DNA of 22,128 nt from Vulcanimicrobiota bacterium (lineage in GTDB: Bacteria > Vulcanimicrobiota > Vulcanimicrobiia > Vulcanimicrobiales > Vulcanimicrobiaceae), in NCBI GenBank assembly GCA_027306845.1, contig DAHUYY010000008.1, positions 1 to 22,128 of the forward strand, read 5' to 3'. Every line of letters begins with the position of its first letter. Positions within the stretch are counted from its first letter, which is position 1. The notes below the pieces were generated by a model that worked only from the letters and a program-made list of their open reading frames with translations, was not told the origin of the DNA and did not search any database. The position numbers and the translations under genes are program-made. This document shows positions 14,275 through 22,128 of this stretch, piece after piece.

Positions 14275-15599
14275 TCGACGCTTTCGCTGCGAGCGCGCTT
14301 ACGCGCGGAAAAAATCGCATAAACCGGAAGGCCGCTTGCGATGATTCCCCAGCCGATGAGCGTGTCGGTGGGGGCCTTATAGAGCGCTCCGGCAACGATA
14401 GAAAAAGCGATCGCCGTAAAAAGTGCAGTGGAATACGGATGAAAGGGAACTTTCATGTAAGGCGGCGGCGCGCTATCGCGAGCATCGCGCGCCCGGATAA
14501 CAAAGAGTGCGACGCCCGCGAGCATGAGAAAAAGAAAGTCGGCACTGGTGATATAGTTGAGCAGTTGATCGTAACTGCGCGATACAGTGAGCGTAATCAC
14601 GATGATCGCTTGTATGATAATCGCGACGATAGGTGCGCCGGTCCGAGGATCGAGTTTTGCGAAGGCGCGGAAGAAGAGACCGTCGACGCCCATTTGGTAA
14701 TAAACGCGTGGTGCGGTAAGAAGCTGATTGCTGACAAACCCGAGCAGCGATAGCGCAACGACGGCGCCGACGATCCGCTGCGCGATCGGCCCAAACGCCA
14801 CGCGCGCGACGTCGGCGATCGGCGTCGTCGTTGCGGCGAGGCCGGCGATGCCGAGGGCGTGGATCAGCACGGCATTAATCGCAACGTAAATCGCGGTGAC
14901 TCCAAGAACCCCAAGTGCGAGCCCTCGCGGAAGCGAGCGAACGGGATCGCGAATCTCGGCCGACACGTACGTGCCCGGCCCCCAACCGAGGTACGAAAAA
15001 AGCACCGGAAGCATGGCGACGCCGAGCAGCCCAAGCGACGGCTGAGGAGCGGCGGCCACGGAGACCGAGGGTGCGTGCGGAGCGGCAAGCGCAAGAACGA
15101 TAAAAAGTGCAAATGCGAGAATTTTCGCAATCATAAAGCCATTCTGCGTATTTGCACCCGCCCGTACGCCTAAGGCGTTGATGGCGGTGAAAAGCAGCAC
15201 CGCTGCAATGGCGAGCGCACCGAGGCTCTCCGGCGTCGAGACGATCCCCAACACCGGCGCGGCATAACCCGCAAAGGCGATTGCCGCCGAGGCCGCACCG
15301 CCGCTCATCGCAATGAAGAGCAGCATCCAACCGAAAACGAATGCCAGCGCGGGATGGAACGCATCGCGCAGATACGCGTAGAGGCCGCCGTCGAGCGGGC
15401 GCCGGGCGGCGAGTTCGCCGAGGACGAGCGCGCCTAAGAGCGATATGAGGCCTCCGAGCACCCACGCCCCGAGAATTGCAACCGGAGTACCAAGATCGCG
15501 CGCGACGACCGAGGGCGTGCGAAAGATTCCCGAACCGATGACACCGCCGATGGTGACGAGCGCTACATCGAGCGTCCCGAGCCGACGGCGCAGCTTCAC
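14271..15599 (-). CDS. APC-superfamily amino acid permease
   Basis: A 442-residue polytopic transporter with about 12 membrane helices. The first helix carries GGVIGSGIF (18-26), the unwound substrate-binding motif of the APC superfamily. ELAARRPLDGGLYAYLRDAF follows helix 2, and SYLGWGPGTYVSAEIRDPVRSLPRG (broken across helix 6 and loop) is also typical. It is expected to import an amino acid or exchange it across the inner membrane; the substrate cannot be told. The start is GTG, overlapping the ispH stop in GTGA, so it is translated with ispH. It is last in the leftward run hydrolase-dehydrogenase-ispH-permease. Confidence 0.9.
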   Translation of the reverse strand: MKLRRRLGTLDVALVTIGGVIGSGIFRTPSVVARDLGTPVAILGAWVLGGLISLLGALVLGELAARRPLDGGLYAYLRDAFHPALAFVFGWMLLFIAMSGGAASAAIAFAGYAAPVLGIVSTPESLGALAIAAVLLFTAINALGVRAGANTQNGFMIAKILAFALFIVLALAAPHAPSVSVAAAPQPSLGLLGVAMLPVLFSYLGWGPGTYVSAEIRDPVRSLPRGLALGVLGVTAIYVAINAVLIHALGIAGLAATTTPIADVARVAFGPIAQRIVGAVVALSLLGFVSNQLLTAPRVYYQMGVDGLFFRAFAKLDPRTGAPIVAIIIQAIIVITLTVSRSYDQLLNYITSADFLFLMLAGVALFVIRARDARDSAPPPYMKVPFHPYSTALFTAIAFSIVAGALYKAPTDTLIGWGIIASGLPVYAIFSARKRARSESVD

Positions 15600-16546
15600 G
15601 CGCCGGCGGAGGTTTGCAACAACGCGAGTTCTTTCGGCGGAGCGAAGGTAATCGCCGGTTCGCGTTCGCCGAAATCGACGACGACGGCGTCACCGACGAG
15701 TTCGCGGATTCGTTCGATGATGCGCGCCACGAGCGTCTCAGGCGACGATGCACCGGCGGTTACGCCGATGCGCGCGTGTCCGACAAACCATTCTGCGAGT
15801 AGCTGTTCGGTGCAATCGACGAGATAGGCGGCCGCGCCGATCTGCTCTGCGCATTCACGGAGGCGCTGCGAGTTCGAGCTGTTCTCCGACCCCACCACCA
15901 CCACCACGCCTACTTCGGCGGCGAGCGCTTTCACGGCAACTTGGCGGTTCTGCGTGGCATAACATATATCGCTGCGTGCGGGCTCGCGAAGGGCGGGGAA
16001 ACGCTCGCGCAGAGCGGCAAGAATCGCAACCGTATCGTCGAGCGAGAGCGTGGTCTGCGTGACGACGGCAACGCGTTGGGGATCGGGTACCGGGACCGCG
16101 AGTGCCTGAGCGACATCTTCGACTAAGGCGATTCCGCCGGGAACGTGCCCGAGCGTACCTTCCACTTCATCGTGGTTCCGATGACCGACGAGCAAAACGA
16201 AGTAGCCGTCTTTCGCAAAGCGTAATGCTTCGAAATGCACCTTCGAAACGAGCGGGCAGGTGGCATCGACGATGCGAAGGTTTCGCTCGCGAGCTTCGCG
16301 CTGAACCGTCGGCGAGACGCCGTGCGCGCTGAAAACCGCGAGCGCGCCGTTTGGGATCTCGTCGAGCCCTTCGACGAAGACGACGCCGCGCGCGCGTAAG
16401 CCCTCCACGACCTCGCGGTTGTGGACGATCTCGCGACGCACGTAGAGCGGAGCGCCGTGCGCTTCGATTAATTGCTCGACGATATCGATCGCGCGGTCGA
16501 CGCCGGCACAGAAGCCACGCGGATTGGCCAGTAAAATCTCGGTCAT
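15596..16546 (-). CDS. ispH: 4-hydroxy-3-methylbut-2-enyl diphosphate reductase
   Basis: The last enzyme of the MEP isoprenoid pathway, an iron-sulfur protein that reduces HMBPP to IPP and DMAPP. It is 316 residues, normal for the family. The cluster cysteines are C13 (RGFCAGV), C97 (DATCPLV) and C195 (DICYATQNRQ). Substrate-binding H42 (IVHN), H75 (SAHGVSP), H125 and E127 (GHRNHDEVEGT) are all present, as is the SSNSQRL motif. The ATG at 16546 starts 16 bases after the dehydrogenase stop without a clear Shine-Dalgarno site. The end overlaps the permease start. Confidence 0.97.
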   Translation of the reverse strand: MTEILLANPRGFCAGVDRAIDIVEQLIEAHGAPLYVRREIVHNREVVEGLRARGVVFVEGLDEIPNGALAVFSAHGVSPTVQREARERNLRIVDATCPLVSKVHFEALRFAKDGYFVLLVGHRNHDEVEGTLGHVPGGIALVEDVAQALAVPVPDPQRVAVVTQTTLSLDDTVAILAALRERFPALREPARSDICYATQNRQVAVKALAAEVGVVVVVGSENSSNSQRLRECAEQIGAAAYLVDCTEQLLAEWFVGHARIGVTAGASSPETLVARIIERIRELVGDAVVVDFGEREPAITFAPPKELALLQTSAGA

Positions 16547-16562
16547 AGGCGGATGGTACAGC

Positions 16563-17606
16563 CTACGCCCCCGGGTTCAGTAAGACCTTGATGGCGCGGC
16601 GCTGGTCCATGGCGGCGTAGCCTTCGGCGACGCGGTCGAGCGAGATCCGGCTATCGAAGACGCGTCCCGGGTGGATCTGCCCGGCGACGCAGGCCGCCGT
16701 CAACGTCTCAATATAGGCGCGCGCCGGTGCGAGCCCGCCCCGCAGGCTGAGGTTCTTGAGGAAAATGGAGCGAAGATCGGGGAGCTTCACGTTATGCGGA
16801 ACGCCGACGAACGTGACCGTTCCGCCGGGGCGCGCAGCGGCAATCGCGAGGTTGAAACTCTCCTCGTTACCGACCGCCTCGACGATCGAGGGGGCACCGC
16901 CTTTGGTGATCTCGAGCAGGCGATCGAGCGTCTGCGGGTCGTGAGAGTCGAGGCAGTCGTCGGCGCCGAAATCGGCGGCGATCTTCAAACGTTCGGCATT
17001 ATGTCCGACGGCGATTACGCGCGCGGCGCGATGGACGCGCGCTGCCGAGAGCACCGCACAGAGACCGACGGCGCCGTCCCCGACAACGACGACCGTGCCG
17101 CCGTTGCCGGCACCCGCCGTCGTCGCACCGTGATGGCCGGTCGCCATGACGTCGCACAGCGTCGCCGCATCGGCGAGCAACTCGTCGTTGTCGCGCATCG
17201 CTTCATGCATTACTGCAAGCGTTCCGTCGGCATACGGGACGCGCACGAATTCCGCTTGCGCTCCGTTTGCGTCTTCGCCCCAGAAGCTCCCATGTTCGCA
17301 TGAGGTTTGCAAACCTTGCCGGCAATAGGCACACGTACCATCGCTGATTGCAAAGGGAGCGATCACGGCATCGCCCGGCTTGACGTTGCGCACGGCGGCC
17401 CCGACCTCTTCGACGATTCCGACGAACTCGTGGCCGGTCCGTTCGCCGGGTTCGCGTTCGACGACCCCGCGATAAAACCAGAGATCGCTGCCGCAGATCG
17501 CCGCACGCGTTACGCGAACGATTGCATCGGTCGACTCGCGCAGCGATGGGTCGGGAACGCTCTCGAGGCGCACGTCGCGCGTACCGTGATAGACGGTTGC
17601 TTTCAT
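16563..17606 (-). CDS. Zinc-dependent alcohol dehydrogenase family protein
   Basis: A 347-residue medium-chain dehydrogenase/reductase. Catalytic zinc ligands are C38 (AAICGSDLW) and the H59-E60 pair in RTGHEF. The structural zinc lobe keeps C92, C95 and C103 in GTCAYCRQGLQTSC, one fewer than the classical four, as in some members of this branch. The NAD(P) site is VVVVGDGAVGLCAV. FVRVPYADGTLAVM is typical of the branch often annotated as threonine-dehydrogenase-like. The substrate is unknown. Starting at ATG 17606 gives a four-base ATGA overlap with the hydrolase gene; the long Arg-rich extension open to 18047 lies antisense-free but inside that gene and is rejected. Confidence 0.92.
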   Translation of the reverse strand: MKATVYHGTRDVRLESVPDPSLRESTDAIVRVTRAAICGSDLWFYRGVVEREPGERTGHEFVGIVEEVGAAVRNVKPGDAVIAPFAISDGTCAYCRQGLQTSCEHGSFWGEDANGAQAEFVRVPYADGTLAVMHEAMRDNDELLADAATLCDVMATGHHGATTAGAGNGGTVVVVGDGAVGLCAVLSAARVHRAARVIAVGHNAERLKIAADFGADDCLDSHDPQTLDRLLEITKGGAPSIVEAVGNEESFNLAIAAARPGGTVTFVGVPHNVKLPDLRSIFLKNLSLRGGLAPARAYIETLTAACVAGQIHPGRVFDSRISLDRVAEGYAAMDQRRAIKVLLNPGA

Positions 17607-18397
17607 ATCTTCACGGGACCCCCGGCGGCGCTCCGTGGTTGCACGGACGGAAAAACTTCGTCGGCGTTTGCCCTCACGATTGCGGTGAAACGCGCGCTTT
17701 GACGTAAGGGTGCGGCATGGTCGGAGCCGGCGATAATTTCGCGGCGCGCGTGCGGAGCGTTGCGAAGATAGCGCGATTCGTCGGAACGAAAGATCAGATC
17801 GTATTCGCCGTTGACGACGAGCAGAGGGCGATCGTAGGCGGCGATGGTATCGCTTTGTCGCATCCCGTGCACGGCCATCTCGCTCGTCGAATCGAGAACG
17901 CGAGGATCGAATGGAATGCGTTCGATCTCGCGCGCCCATTCGTCGCCGACGACGCCGCGCAACGAGAGCGATGCAATCGACTGGTAGAGCGGCCCGGGAA
18001 GCGCGCCCATCGCTTGCGCCATCAGGCGAAACGGCAGCCGTTTCCATCCATCGAAATCATAGGTTGCACCGGCGAGCAGTAAAGCGCGGCTCGCTTCGAG
18101 ATGCTGCGAAAAATACGGCACCGCTACGAATCCGCCGAGCGAATAGCCGACGACGAGCGGTGGTGCGGCGCAAACTTCCAGTGCGGCTTCTAACGCAGCG
18201 CTGACGTGCGCGCGGTCGAAGGGCTCGTTCACGCGCCCGCCGTGCCCCGGCAGATCGATTGCAACGACGTAATAACGGTCGGCGAGGGCGACTGCGTGCC
18301 GTTCCCAGATCGCCTTCCCCAAGCGCAGCCCGTGGAGGAAGAGGATCGGGGGGCGGCCGCGCTCGCCATAAGCCGCGGTGGTGGAGACGTCGTTCAT
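17603..18397 (-). CDS. Alpha/beta hydrolase
   Basis: A 264-residue alpha/beta-fold hydrolase with a complete likely triad: nucleophile S86 in GYSLGG, D200 in NGEYDLIF and H227 in GSDHAAP. The oxyanion strand motif LFLHGLRLGK (19-28) and AIDLPGHGG (47-54) are typical. No signal peptide, so cytoplasmic. The substrate cannot be told; esterase or lactonase activity is possible. I chose ATG 18397 over a TTG two codons upstream. It heads a leftward run with the dehydrogenase (ATGA overlap), ispH and the permease, and is divergent from the gene at 18457 across 59 bp. Confidence 0.88.
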   Translation of the reverse strand: MNDVSTTAAYGERGRPPILFLHGLRLGKAIWERHAVALADRYYVVAIDLPGHGGRVNEPFDRAHVSAALEAALEVCAAPPLVVGYSLGGFVAVPYFSQHLEASRALLLAGATYDFDGWKRLPFRLMAQAMGALPGPLYQSIASLSLRGVVGDEWAREIERIPFDPRVLDSTSEMAVHGMRQSDTIAAYDRPLLVVNGEYDLIFRSDESRYLRNAPHARREIIAGSDHAAPLRQSARFTAIVRANADEVFPSVQPRSAAGGPVKI

Positions 18398-18456
18398 CTG
18401 CAAACAACCTGCGCGCCGCGCCTAGGTTTCGCCTGCATGCGGCGAATGAGGCGATC

Positions 18457-19002
18457 ATGCAACCGATTCAAGCGCTCGCTCTTCTCCTCGCGTTTGCGCC
18501 GCAGCAGACGCCGACCGCGATTCCGACGCAGCCGCCGGTGATGGCGGCGCCGCCGCTGGCACCGCTACCCAGCGATACGCTGAATAACGGCCCTTGCCTC
18601 GATTCGCCGCGCTCCGTACCGCTGGTTCTGCAAGCCCCGGTGACGCTTGGGAACCAGATCGTGCGCATCGATAAAGTCGTCTCGACCGACACGATGATGC
18701 CCGGCGAGGTCATCGGCTTTCTCTACACGCTTCAGGATGGTACGACCTGGCTCGGACAGCGTACCCCCGATTACATGTCGGCCGCCGACTCGCGGGCGAT
18801 TAACCTCGTGCTCGCCGCCTCGCGGCTCCCGGCAGATACCGAGACGGCGTTCCCGCCGCAGATGCGCTACGGCGTGGCAACGCACTATCGGCAGTTCTTC
18901 CCGGTCCAGGTCCAAGCAAGCGCCCTGCCGGCACTTCGGGTGCGGATCGACCCGTGCGTGGCCTGGCCCTCCGGCCGTCAGCTGCCCGACCCGCGCCTCT
19001 GA
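18457..19002 (+). CDS. Secreted or anchored protein of unknown function, Pro-rich N-terminus
   Basis: A 181-residue protein I do not recognise. A hydrophobic stretch at residues 4-14 (IQALALLLAFA) resembles a short signal sequence, although it lacks a basic start. A Pro/Ala/Thr-rich linker runs to about residue 40. The remaining domain has beta-like segments and two cysteines, C47 and C167, which could pair if exported. No catalytic motif is visible. The ATG at 18457 has GAGG five bases upstream. It ends four bases before the CIRCE-like element of hsp20-lon, so the two are next to each other but need not be co-transcribed. Confidence 0.7.
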   Translation: MQPIQALALLLAFAPQQTPTAIPTQPPVMAAPPLAPLPSDTLNNGPCLDSPRSVPLVLQAPVTLGNQIVRIDKVVSTDTMMPGEVIGFLYTLQDGTTWLGQRTPDYMSAADSRAINLVLAASRLPADTETAFPPQMRYGVATHYRQFFPVQVQASALPALRVRIDPCVAWPSGRQLPDPRL

Positions 19003-19006
19003 CCGG

Positions 19007-19033
19007 TTAGCACTTGATGCATCCGACTGCTAA
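19007..19033 (+). promoter_or_regulatory. CIRCE-like operator upstream of hsp20-lon
   Basis: TTAGCACTT (19007-19015), a nine-base spacer and GACTGCTAA (19025-19033) match the CIRCE halves TTAGCACTC and GAGTGCTAA at 16 of 18 positions, with the exact nine-base spacing. The element lies 20 bases before the hsp20 ATG. A possible promoter, TTAGCA-18-TAAAGG, overlaps the operator itself, but it is weak. With the perfect CIRCE at groES in the same window, this supports joint HrcA control; direct binding is not shown. Confidence 0.8.
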
Positions 19034-19053
19034 AGGTATGGGTTAAGGGTGCA

Positions 19054-19443
19054 ATGGAGTTTGTAATTCGCGGGCGATGCGGGCGTTTCGAACCGAACGC
19101 CGACGCCTTTCTCGACGAAGAGCGAGGGGCGCTCGTCGTCACGCTCGAGGTCGCCGGCGTCGCTCCCGAATCGCTGCGTTTGGCGGTCGAGGCGGATCGC
19201 CTGATGATCGCGGGCCGTCGCTTCGACACCTTACCGCAGCGTCGCGGCTCGTTCGTGCTCAAAGAGATCGCTTTCGGCGAATTCGGCCGAGAATTAAACC
19301 TGCCCGTCCCGGTCGATCTCGAGCGAACCTCGGCGACGTACCTCGACGGACTGCTCTCCATCGTGCTGCCCATCGCAGCGACCGCGTATATTCCGACCGC
19401 GCGCAACGACGTGCGGATCATCGTGCAAAGGATCGTCATCTAA
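19054..19443 (+). CDS. Small heat-shock protein, Hsp20/alpha-crystallin family
   Basis: A 129-residue ATP-independent holding chaperone. The alpha-crystallin domain spans about 20-110: ALVVTLEVAGVAPESLRLAV (26-45), DRLMIAGRR (48-56), SFVLKEIAFGEFGRELNLPV and the end YLDGLLSIVLPI, which is the family A-x-x-x-n-G-v-L position with DGLLSI. The protein ends RIVI, possibly serving as the I-x-I oligomer anchor. It has a very short N-terminal arm. The ATG at 19054 has AAGGG four bases upstream. The stop is followed by one base and then the lon ATG, so the two form an operon, headed by the CIRCE-like repeat. Confidence 0.9.
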   Translation: MEFVIRGRCGRFEPNADAFLDEERGALVVTLEVAGVAPESLRLAVEADRLMIAGRRFDTLPQRRGSFVLKEIAFGEFGRELNLPVPVDLERTSATYLDGLLSIVLPIAATAYIPTARNDVRIIVQRIVI

Positions 19444-19444
19444 C

Positions 19445-21919
19445 ATGGCCGCGAAAGCGAAACCCACCGTCCCCGCCGGGTTGCTCGGTATTCTGCCGTT
19501 GCAGGAAGCCGTGCTGTTCCCGAACACCGTTATTCCGCTTGCGGTCGTCAAGAAACCGGGTATCCGGCTCGTTGAAGAGGCAATCCGCGAAGGCCGCCCG
19601 ATCGGGCTGACCGTTCTGAAAGATCGCGATATCGAAAACCCGGGGCCCGACGATGTCGAGCGCATCGGCACGATCGGCGTCATTCAAAAAATGCTGAAGG
19701 TTCCCGACGGTACGCTTCGCTGTATCGTTGCCGGGCAGTCGGTGTTCCGTATCGAGCAGTTCACGCAGAGCGAACCATATATGGTTGCGGCATACACGGA
19801 ACTGCCCGATAAAACGGTCGAAAATGAAGCGCGCGTTGCGATGCATCGCAACCTTGCCGGGCTCTTCCAGAAGCTTCTCTCGTATTTGCCGCAGGCGCCG
19901 CGCGAGATGGAGATGGAAGTTCAAAATATCACCGATTCCAACGTCTTGACCTATTTCGTCGCGTCGACCATGCGCTTGGAGACCGCAGAACGCCAGGCCT
20001 TACTCGAAGAACGCGATACCGCCAAACGGATGCGTAAACTCACGATGTTGCTCACCAAAGAGCTGGAAGTCGTCGAGCTCGGGCATAAAATTCAGGGCGA
20101 TATTCAACGCGAGATGGACAAGAATCAACGCGAATTTTACCTGCGCCAACAACTACGCGCGATTCAAGAAGAGCTTGGCGAGATCGATCCGCAGCTTGCG
20201 GAATTGAACGAGTTAAAGAAAAAGCTCGATGAAGCGAAGTTGCCCGAGGAAGCGCAAAAAGCCGCCGAGCGAGAGCTCGATCGCCTCTCGAAGGTGCCTC
20301 AGGCGAGCCCTGAATACAGCGTCATTCGCACCTATCTCGATTGGCTCGTTCAGTTACCGTGGAATATCGAAACCACCGACGCAATCGATATCCGCAAGGC
20401 GCGGGAAATTCTCGACGAAGACCATTACGATCTTGAAAAAATTAAAGACCGCATCGTCGAATATCTTGCCGTCGGCAAATTGAAGAACCGCCTCAGCGGC
20501 CCGATTCTCTGCTTCGTCGGCCCTCCGGGCGTCGGCAAAACCTCGTTAGGGCAATCGATAGCCCGCGCTATGGGGCGCAAATTCGTGCGCCTTTCGGTCG
20601 GCGGCGTTCGCGACGAAGCCGAAATTCGCGGCCACCGACGCACCTATATCGGCGCGATGCCGGGAACGATCGTGCGTGCAATTCGCGATGCCGGAACGCG
20701 CAACCCGGTTATGATGATCGACGAGATCGATAAGGTGGGTTCCGATTTTCGCGGCGACCCGCAATCTGCATTGCTCGAGGTGCTCGACCCGGAACAGAAT
20801 AAGGGATATCGCGACCACTATCTCGATCTGCCGTTCGACCTAAGCCAAGTGCTCTTTGTCTGCACGGCAAATTCCCTCGATACTATCTCCCCGCCGTTGC
20901 GCGATCGCATGGAAATTATCCAACTCTCGGGTTACACCGAATTTGAAAAACTCCAAATTGCCAATCGCTATTTGCTCAAAAAACAGCGCCTCGCCAACGG
21001 AGTGAAAGAGACGCAATCGCAGATTAGCGATACGGCATTGCGGGCGATCATCAACGACTATACGCGCGAGGCCGGCGTTCGCAATCTCGACCGCGAGATC
21101 GGCACCGTCTTCCGCAAAATCGCGCGCAAGGTCGCCGAGAACTCGCGCTATAAGACGCGGGTAAAACCGGAGAGCTTGGTCGAGTATTTGAAGAAGCCGC
21201 GCTTCTTCAACGAGGTAAAGAAGCGCGTGGCCTCGGTCGGCGTTGCGACGGGCATGGCGTGGACGCCGGTCGGCGGCGATATTCTCTTCATCGAGACGCA
21301 GGTGATGCCCGGAAGCGGCAAGGTCGTTCTGACGGGGCAACTCGGCGACGTGATGAAGGAGAGCGCGCAGGCTGCGGTTTCCTTCCTACGCTCGCGTTCG
21401 TCGGAGCTCGGCCTCGCCGAAGACTTCTTTGCCAAGCACGATATCCATATCCACGTGCCGGCGGGTGCGACGCCGAAGGACGGCCCGTCGGCGGGCATCG
21501 CGCTGGTTACCTCGATTGCCTCGATGCTGACCGGCAACAAGGTCGATCCGAACCTCGCGATGACCGGAGAGATCACCTTGACGGGTCAGGTGCTGCCGAT
21601 CGGCGGCTTGAAAGAGAAGGTTCTCGGCGCGCGTCGTGCCGGAATTTCGAAAGTGCTTTTGCCGAAACGGAATGAGGTCGATCTCGACGACATTCCCGAT
21701 GAAGTGCGGACGCAAATGACCTTCGTATCGGTCGAGGAGCTCTCCGAAGTGCTCGCGCACGCTCTCGGTAAACGCATCATCGCTCCGGTGCCGCTCGGAA
21801 ACGAGAGCCTCAAACGCAACGGTATCGTCGTTCCAATGCCGAAGCGCGGCGTCGGGAAGCGCTCCGCTGCTGCACGCGGCCGAGCGAAAGCGACACCGCG
21901 CCCGGCTTCGCGGGCCTAA
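19445..21919 (+). CDS. lon: ATP-dependent protease La (Lon)
   Basis: A 824-residue AAA+ serine protease that degrades misfolded and regulatory proteins in the cytoplasm. The N-terminal Lon substrate domain begins LGILPLQEAVLFPNTVIPLA. The middle carries coiled-coil YLRQQLRAIQEELGE. Walker A is GPPGVGKT (359-366), Walker B is VMMIDEIDKVG. The protease domain has the Ser-Lys dyad S682 in PKDGPSAGIA and K725 in IGGLKEKVLGARRAG. All parts of the LonA type are present at normal length, plus a short Lys/Arg-rich tail (KRGVGKRSAAARGRAKATPR). The start is one base after the hsp20 stop, suggesting coupled translation. The stop overlaps the end of the convergent gene at the window edge. Confidence 0.99.
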   Translation: MAAKAKPTVPAGLLGILPLQEAVLFPNTVIPLAVVKKPGIRLVEEAIREGRPIGLTVLKDRDIENPGPDDVERIGTIGVIQKMLKVPDGTLRCIVAGQSVFRIEQFTQSEPYMVAAYTELPDKTVENEARVAMHRNLAGLFQKLLSYLPQAPREMEMEVQNITDSNVLTYFVASTMRLETAERQALLEERDTAKRMRKLTMLLTKELEVVELGHKIQGDIQREMDKNQREFYLRQQLRAIQEELGEIDPQLAELNELKKKLDEAKLPEEAQKAAERELDRLSKVPQASPEYSVIRTYLDWLVQLPWNIETTDAIDIRKAREILDEDHYDLEKIKDRIVEYLAVGKLKNRLSGPILCFVGPPGVGKTSLGQSIARAMGRKFVRLSVGGVRDEAEIRGHRRTYIGAMPGTIVRAIRDAGTRNPVMMIDEIDKVGSDFRGDPQSALLEVLDPEQNKGYRDHYLDLPFDLSQVLFVCTANSLDTISPPLRDRMEIIQLSGYTEFEKLQIANRYLLKKQRLANGVKETQSQISDTALRAIINDYTREAGVRNLDREIGTVFRKIARKVAENSRYKTRVKPESLVEYLKKPRFFNEVKKRVASVGVATGMAWTPVGGDILFIETQVMPGSGKVVLTGQLGDVMKESAQAAVSFLRSRSSELGLAEDFFAKHDIHIHVPAGATPKDGPSAGIALVTSIASMLTGNKVDPNLAMTGEITLTGQVLPIGGLKEKVLGARRAGISKVLLPKRNEVDLDDIPDEVRTQMTFVSVEELSEVLAHALGKRIIAPVPLGNESLKRNGIVVPMPKRGVGKRSAAARGRAKATPRPASRA

Positions 21920-22128
21920 CCTACCCGATCGCCGAGGAGCGGCGACGCAACGGCATCGCCGAGGAGATGCGCGAGCTCGTAGGCCGGCGCGGCCTGGAGT
22001 TCGCGCATTACGGCACGTGAATAGGTGCGATATTCGTGCAGCGCTCCGAGACGGTCGTGAGCGATGAGGTGCGAACGGATGAGGACGCTCCACGCACGTT
22101 CGTCACATTCATCGAAGGCGAGTGCTCG
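21916..22128 (-). CDS. C-terminal part of a protein with a bacterial transcriptional activator-like domain (5' end outside window)
   Basis: The leftward frame is open from the window edge to a TAG at 21916-21918, giving the last 70 residues. DERAWSVLIRSHLIAHDRLG, then ALHEYRTYSRAVMRELQAAP and AYELAHLLGD, follow the helix pattern of the BTAD domain (PF03704) of AfsR/SARP-type regulators, in which L-R-x-E-L-G-x-x-P-S-x-E-L is typical. The match is partial and short, so a generic TPR protein is also possible. The DNA-binding part would lie outside the window. Its stop overlaps the lon stop by a few bases in convergent orientation. Confidence 0.6.
   Translation of the reverse strand, partial: RALAFDECDERAWSVLIRSHLIAHDRLGALHEYRTYSRAVMRELQAAPAYELAHLLGDAVASPLLGDRVG

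Noticed and set aside
17607..18047. N-terminal extension of the alcohol dehydrogenase
   Set aside because: It is Arg-rich, out of frame with the hydrolase that clearly occupies this stretch, and the family begins at MKATVYHG (17606).

Overview
The window reads as a G+C-rich, gene-dense bacterial chromosome segment with only housekeeping and stress genes. I see no transposase, integrase, phage gene, tRNA, rRNA or CRISPR array, and no gap over 300 bases without a gene (the longest, about 225 bp, is the groES control region). GTG starts are common and Shine-Dalgarno sites are ordinary. GroESL under a CIRCE operator, a two-subunit KorAB, DUF4282 and WXXGXW-repeat proteins together fit a little-studied high-GC phylum. 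A lineage such as Eremiobacterota (WPS-2) is possible, but I cannot place it from this window alone.

Layout. A leftward operon at 1-2374 encodes a small membrane protein, alanine racemase (alr) and a copper-amine-oxidase-N-like stalk protein cut by the window edge. Rightward from 2527 come an OsmC-family peroxidase-like protein and a large secreted protein of unknown function, ending at a hairpin plus a bidirectional terminator. Leftward from 5846 lie two paralogous exported WXXGXW-repeat proteins with low-complexity Gly/Asn/His or Gln tails. Rightward from 6000 is the heat-shock locus groES-groEL, with a perfect CIRCE inverted repeat and a strong terminator. A MASE1-GGDEF-EAL c-di-GMP protein with a broken GGDEF motif (8251-10431) follows, then korA-korB (2-oxoacid:ferredoxin oxidoreductase). 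A leftward DUF4282 membrane protein and a rightward unknown CCPS-motif protein come next. A leftward four-gene run reads alpha/beta hydrolase, Zn alcohol dehydrogenase, ispH, APC permease. From 18457 rightward are a secreted unknown protein, then hsp20 and lon. At the right edge a leftward gene with a bacterial-transcriptional-activator-like C-terminus enters the window.

How the genes work together. The clearest theme is protein quality control. GroES/GroEL (folding), a small heat-shock protein (holding) and Lon (degradation) lie about 13 kb apart. Both loci carry a CIRCE-type repeat: a perfect inverted repeat at groES and a 16/18 match to consensus directly before hsp20-lon. This suggests that one HrcA repressor, not in the window, controls both. 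Envelope functions form a second theme: alr, the stalk-domain protein, the WXXGXW pair and several exported unknowns. ispH supplies isoprenoid precursors by the MEP route, and KorAB links 2-oxoacid oxidation to ferredoxin.
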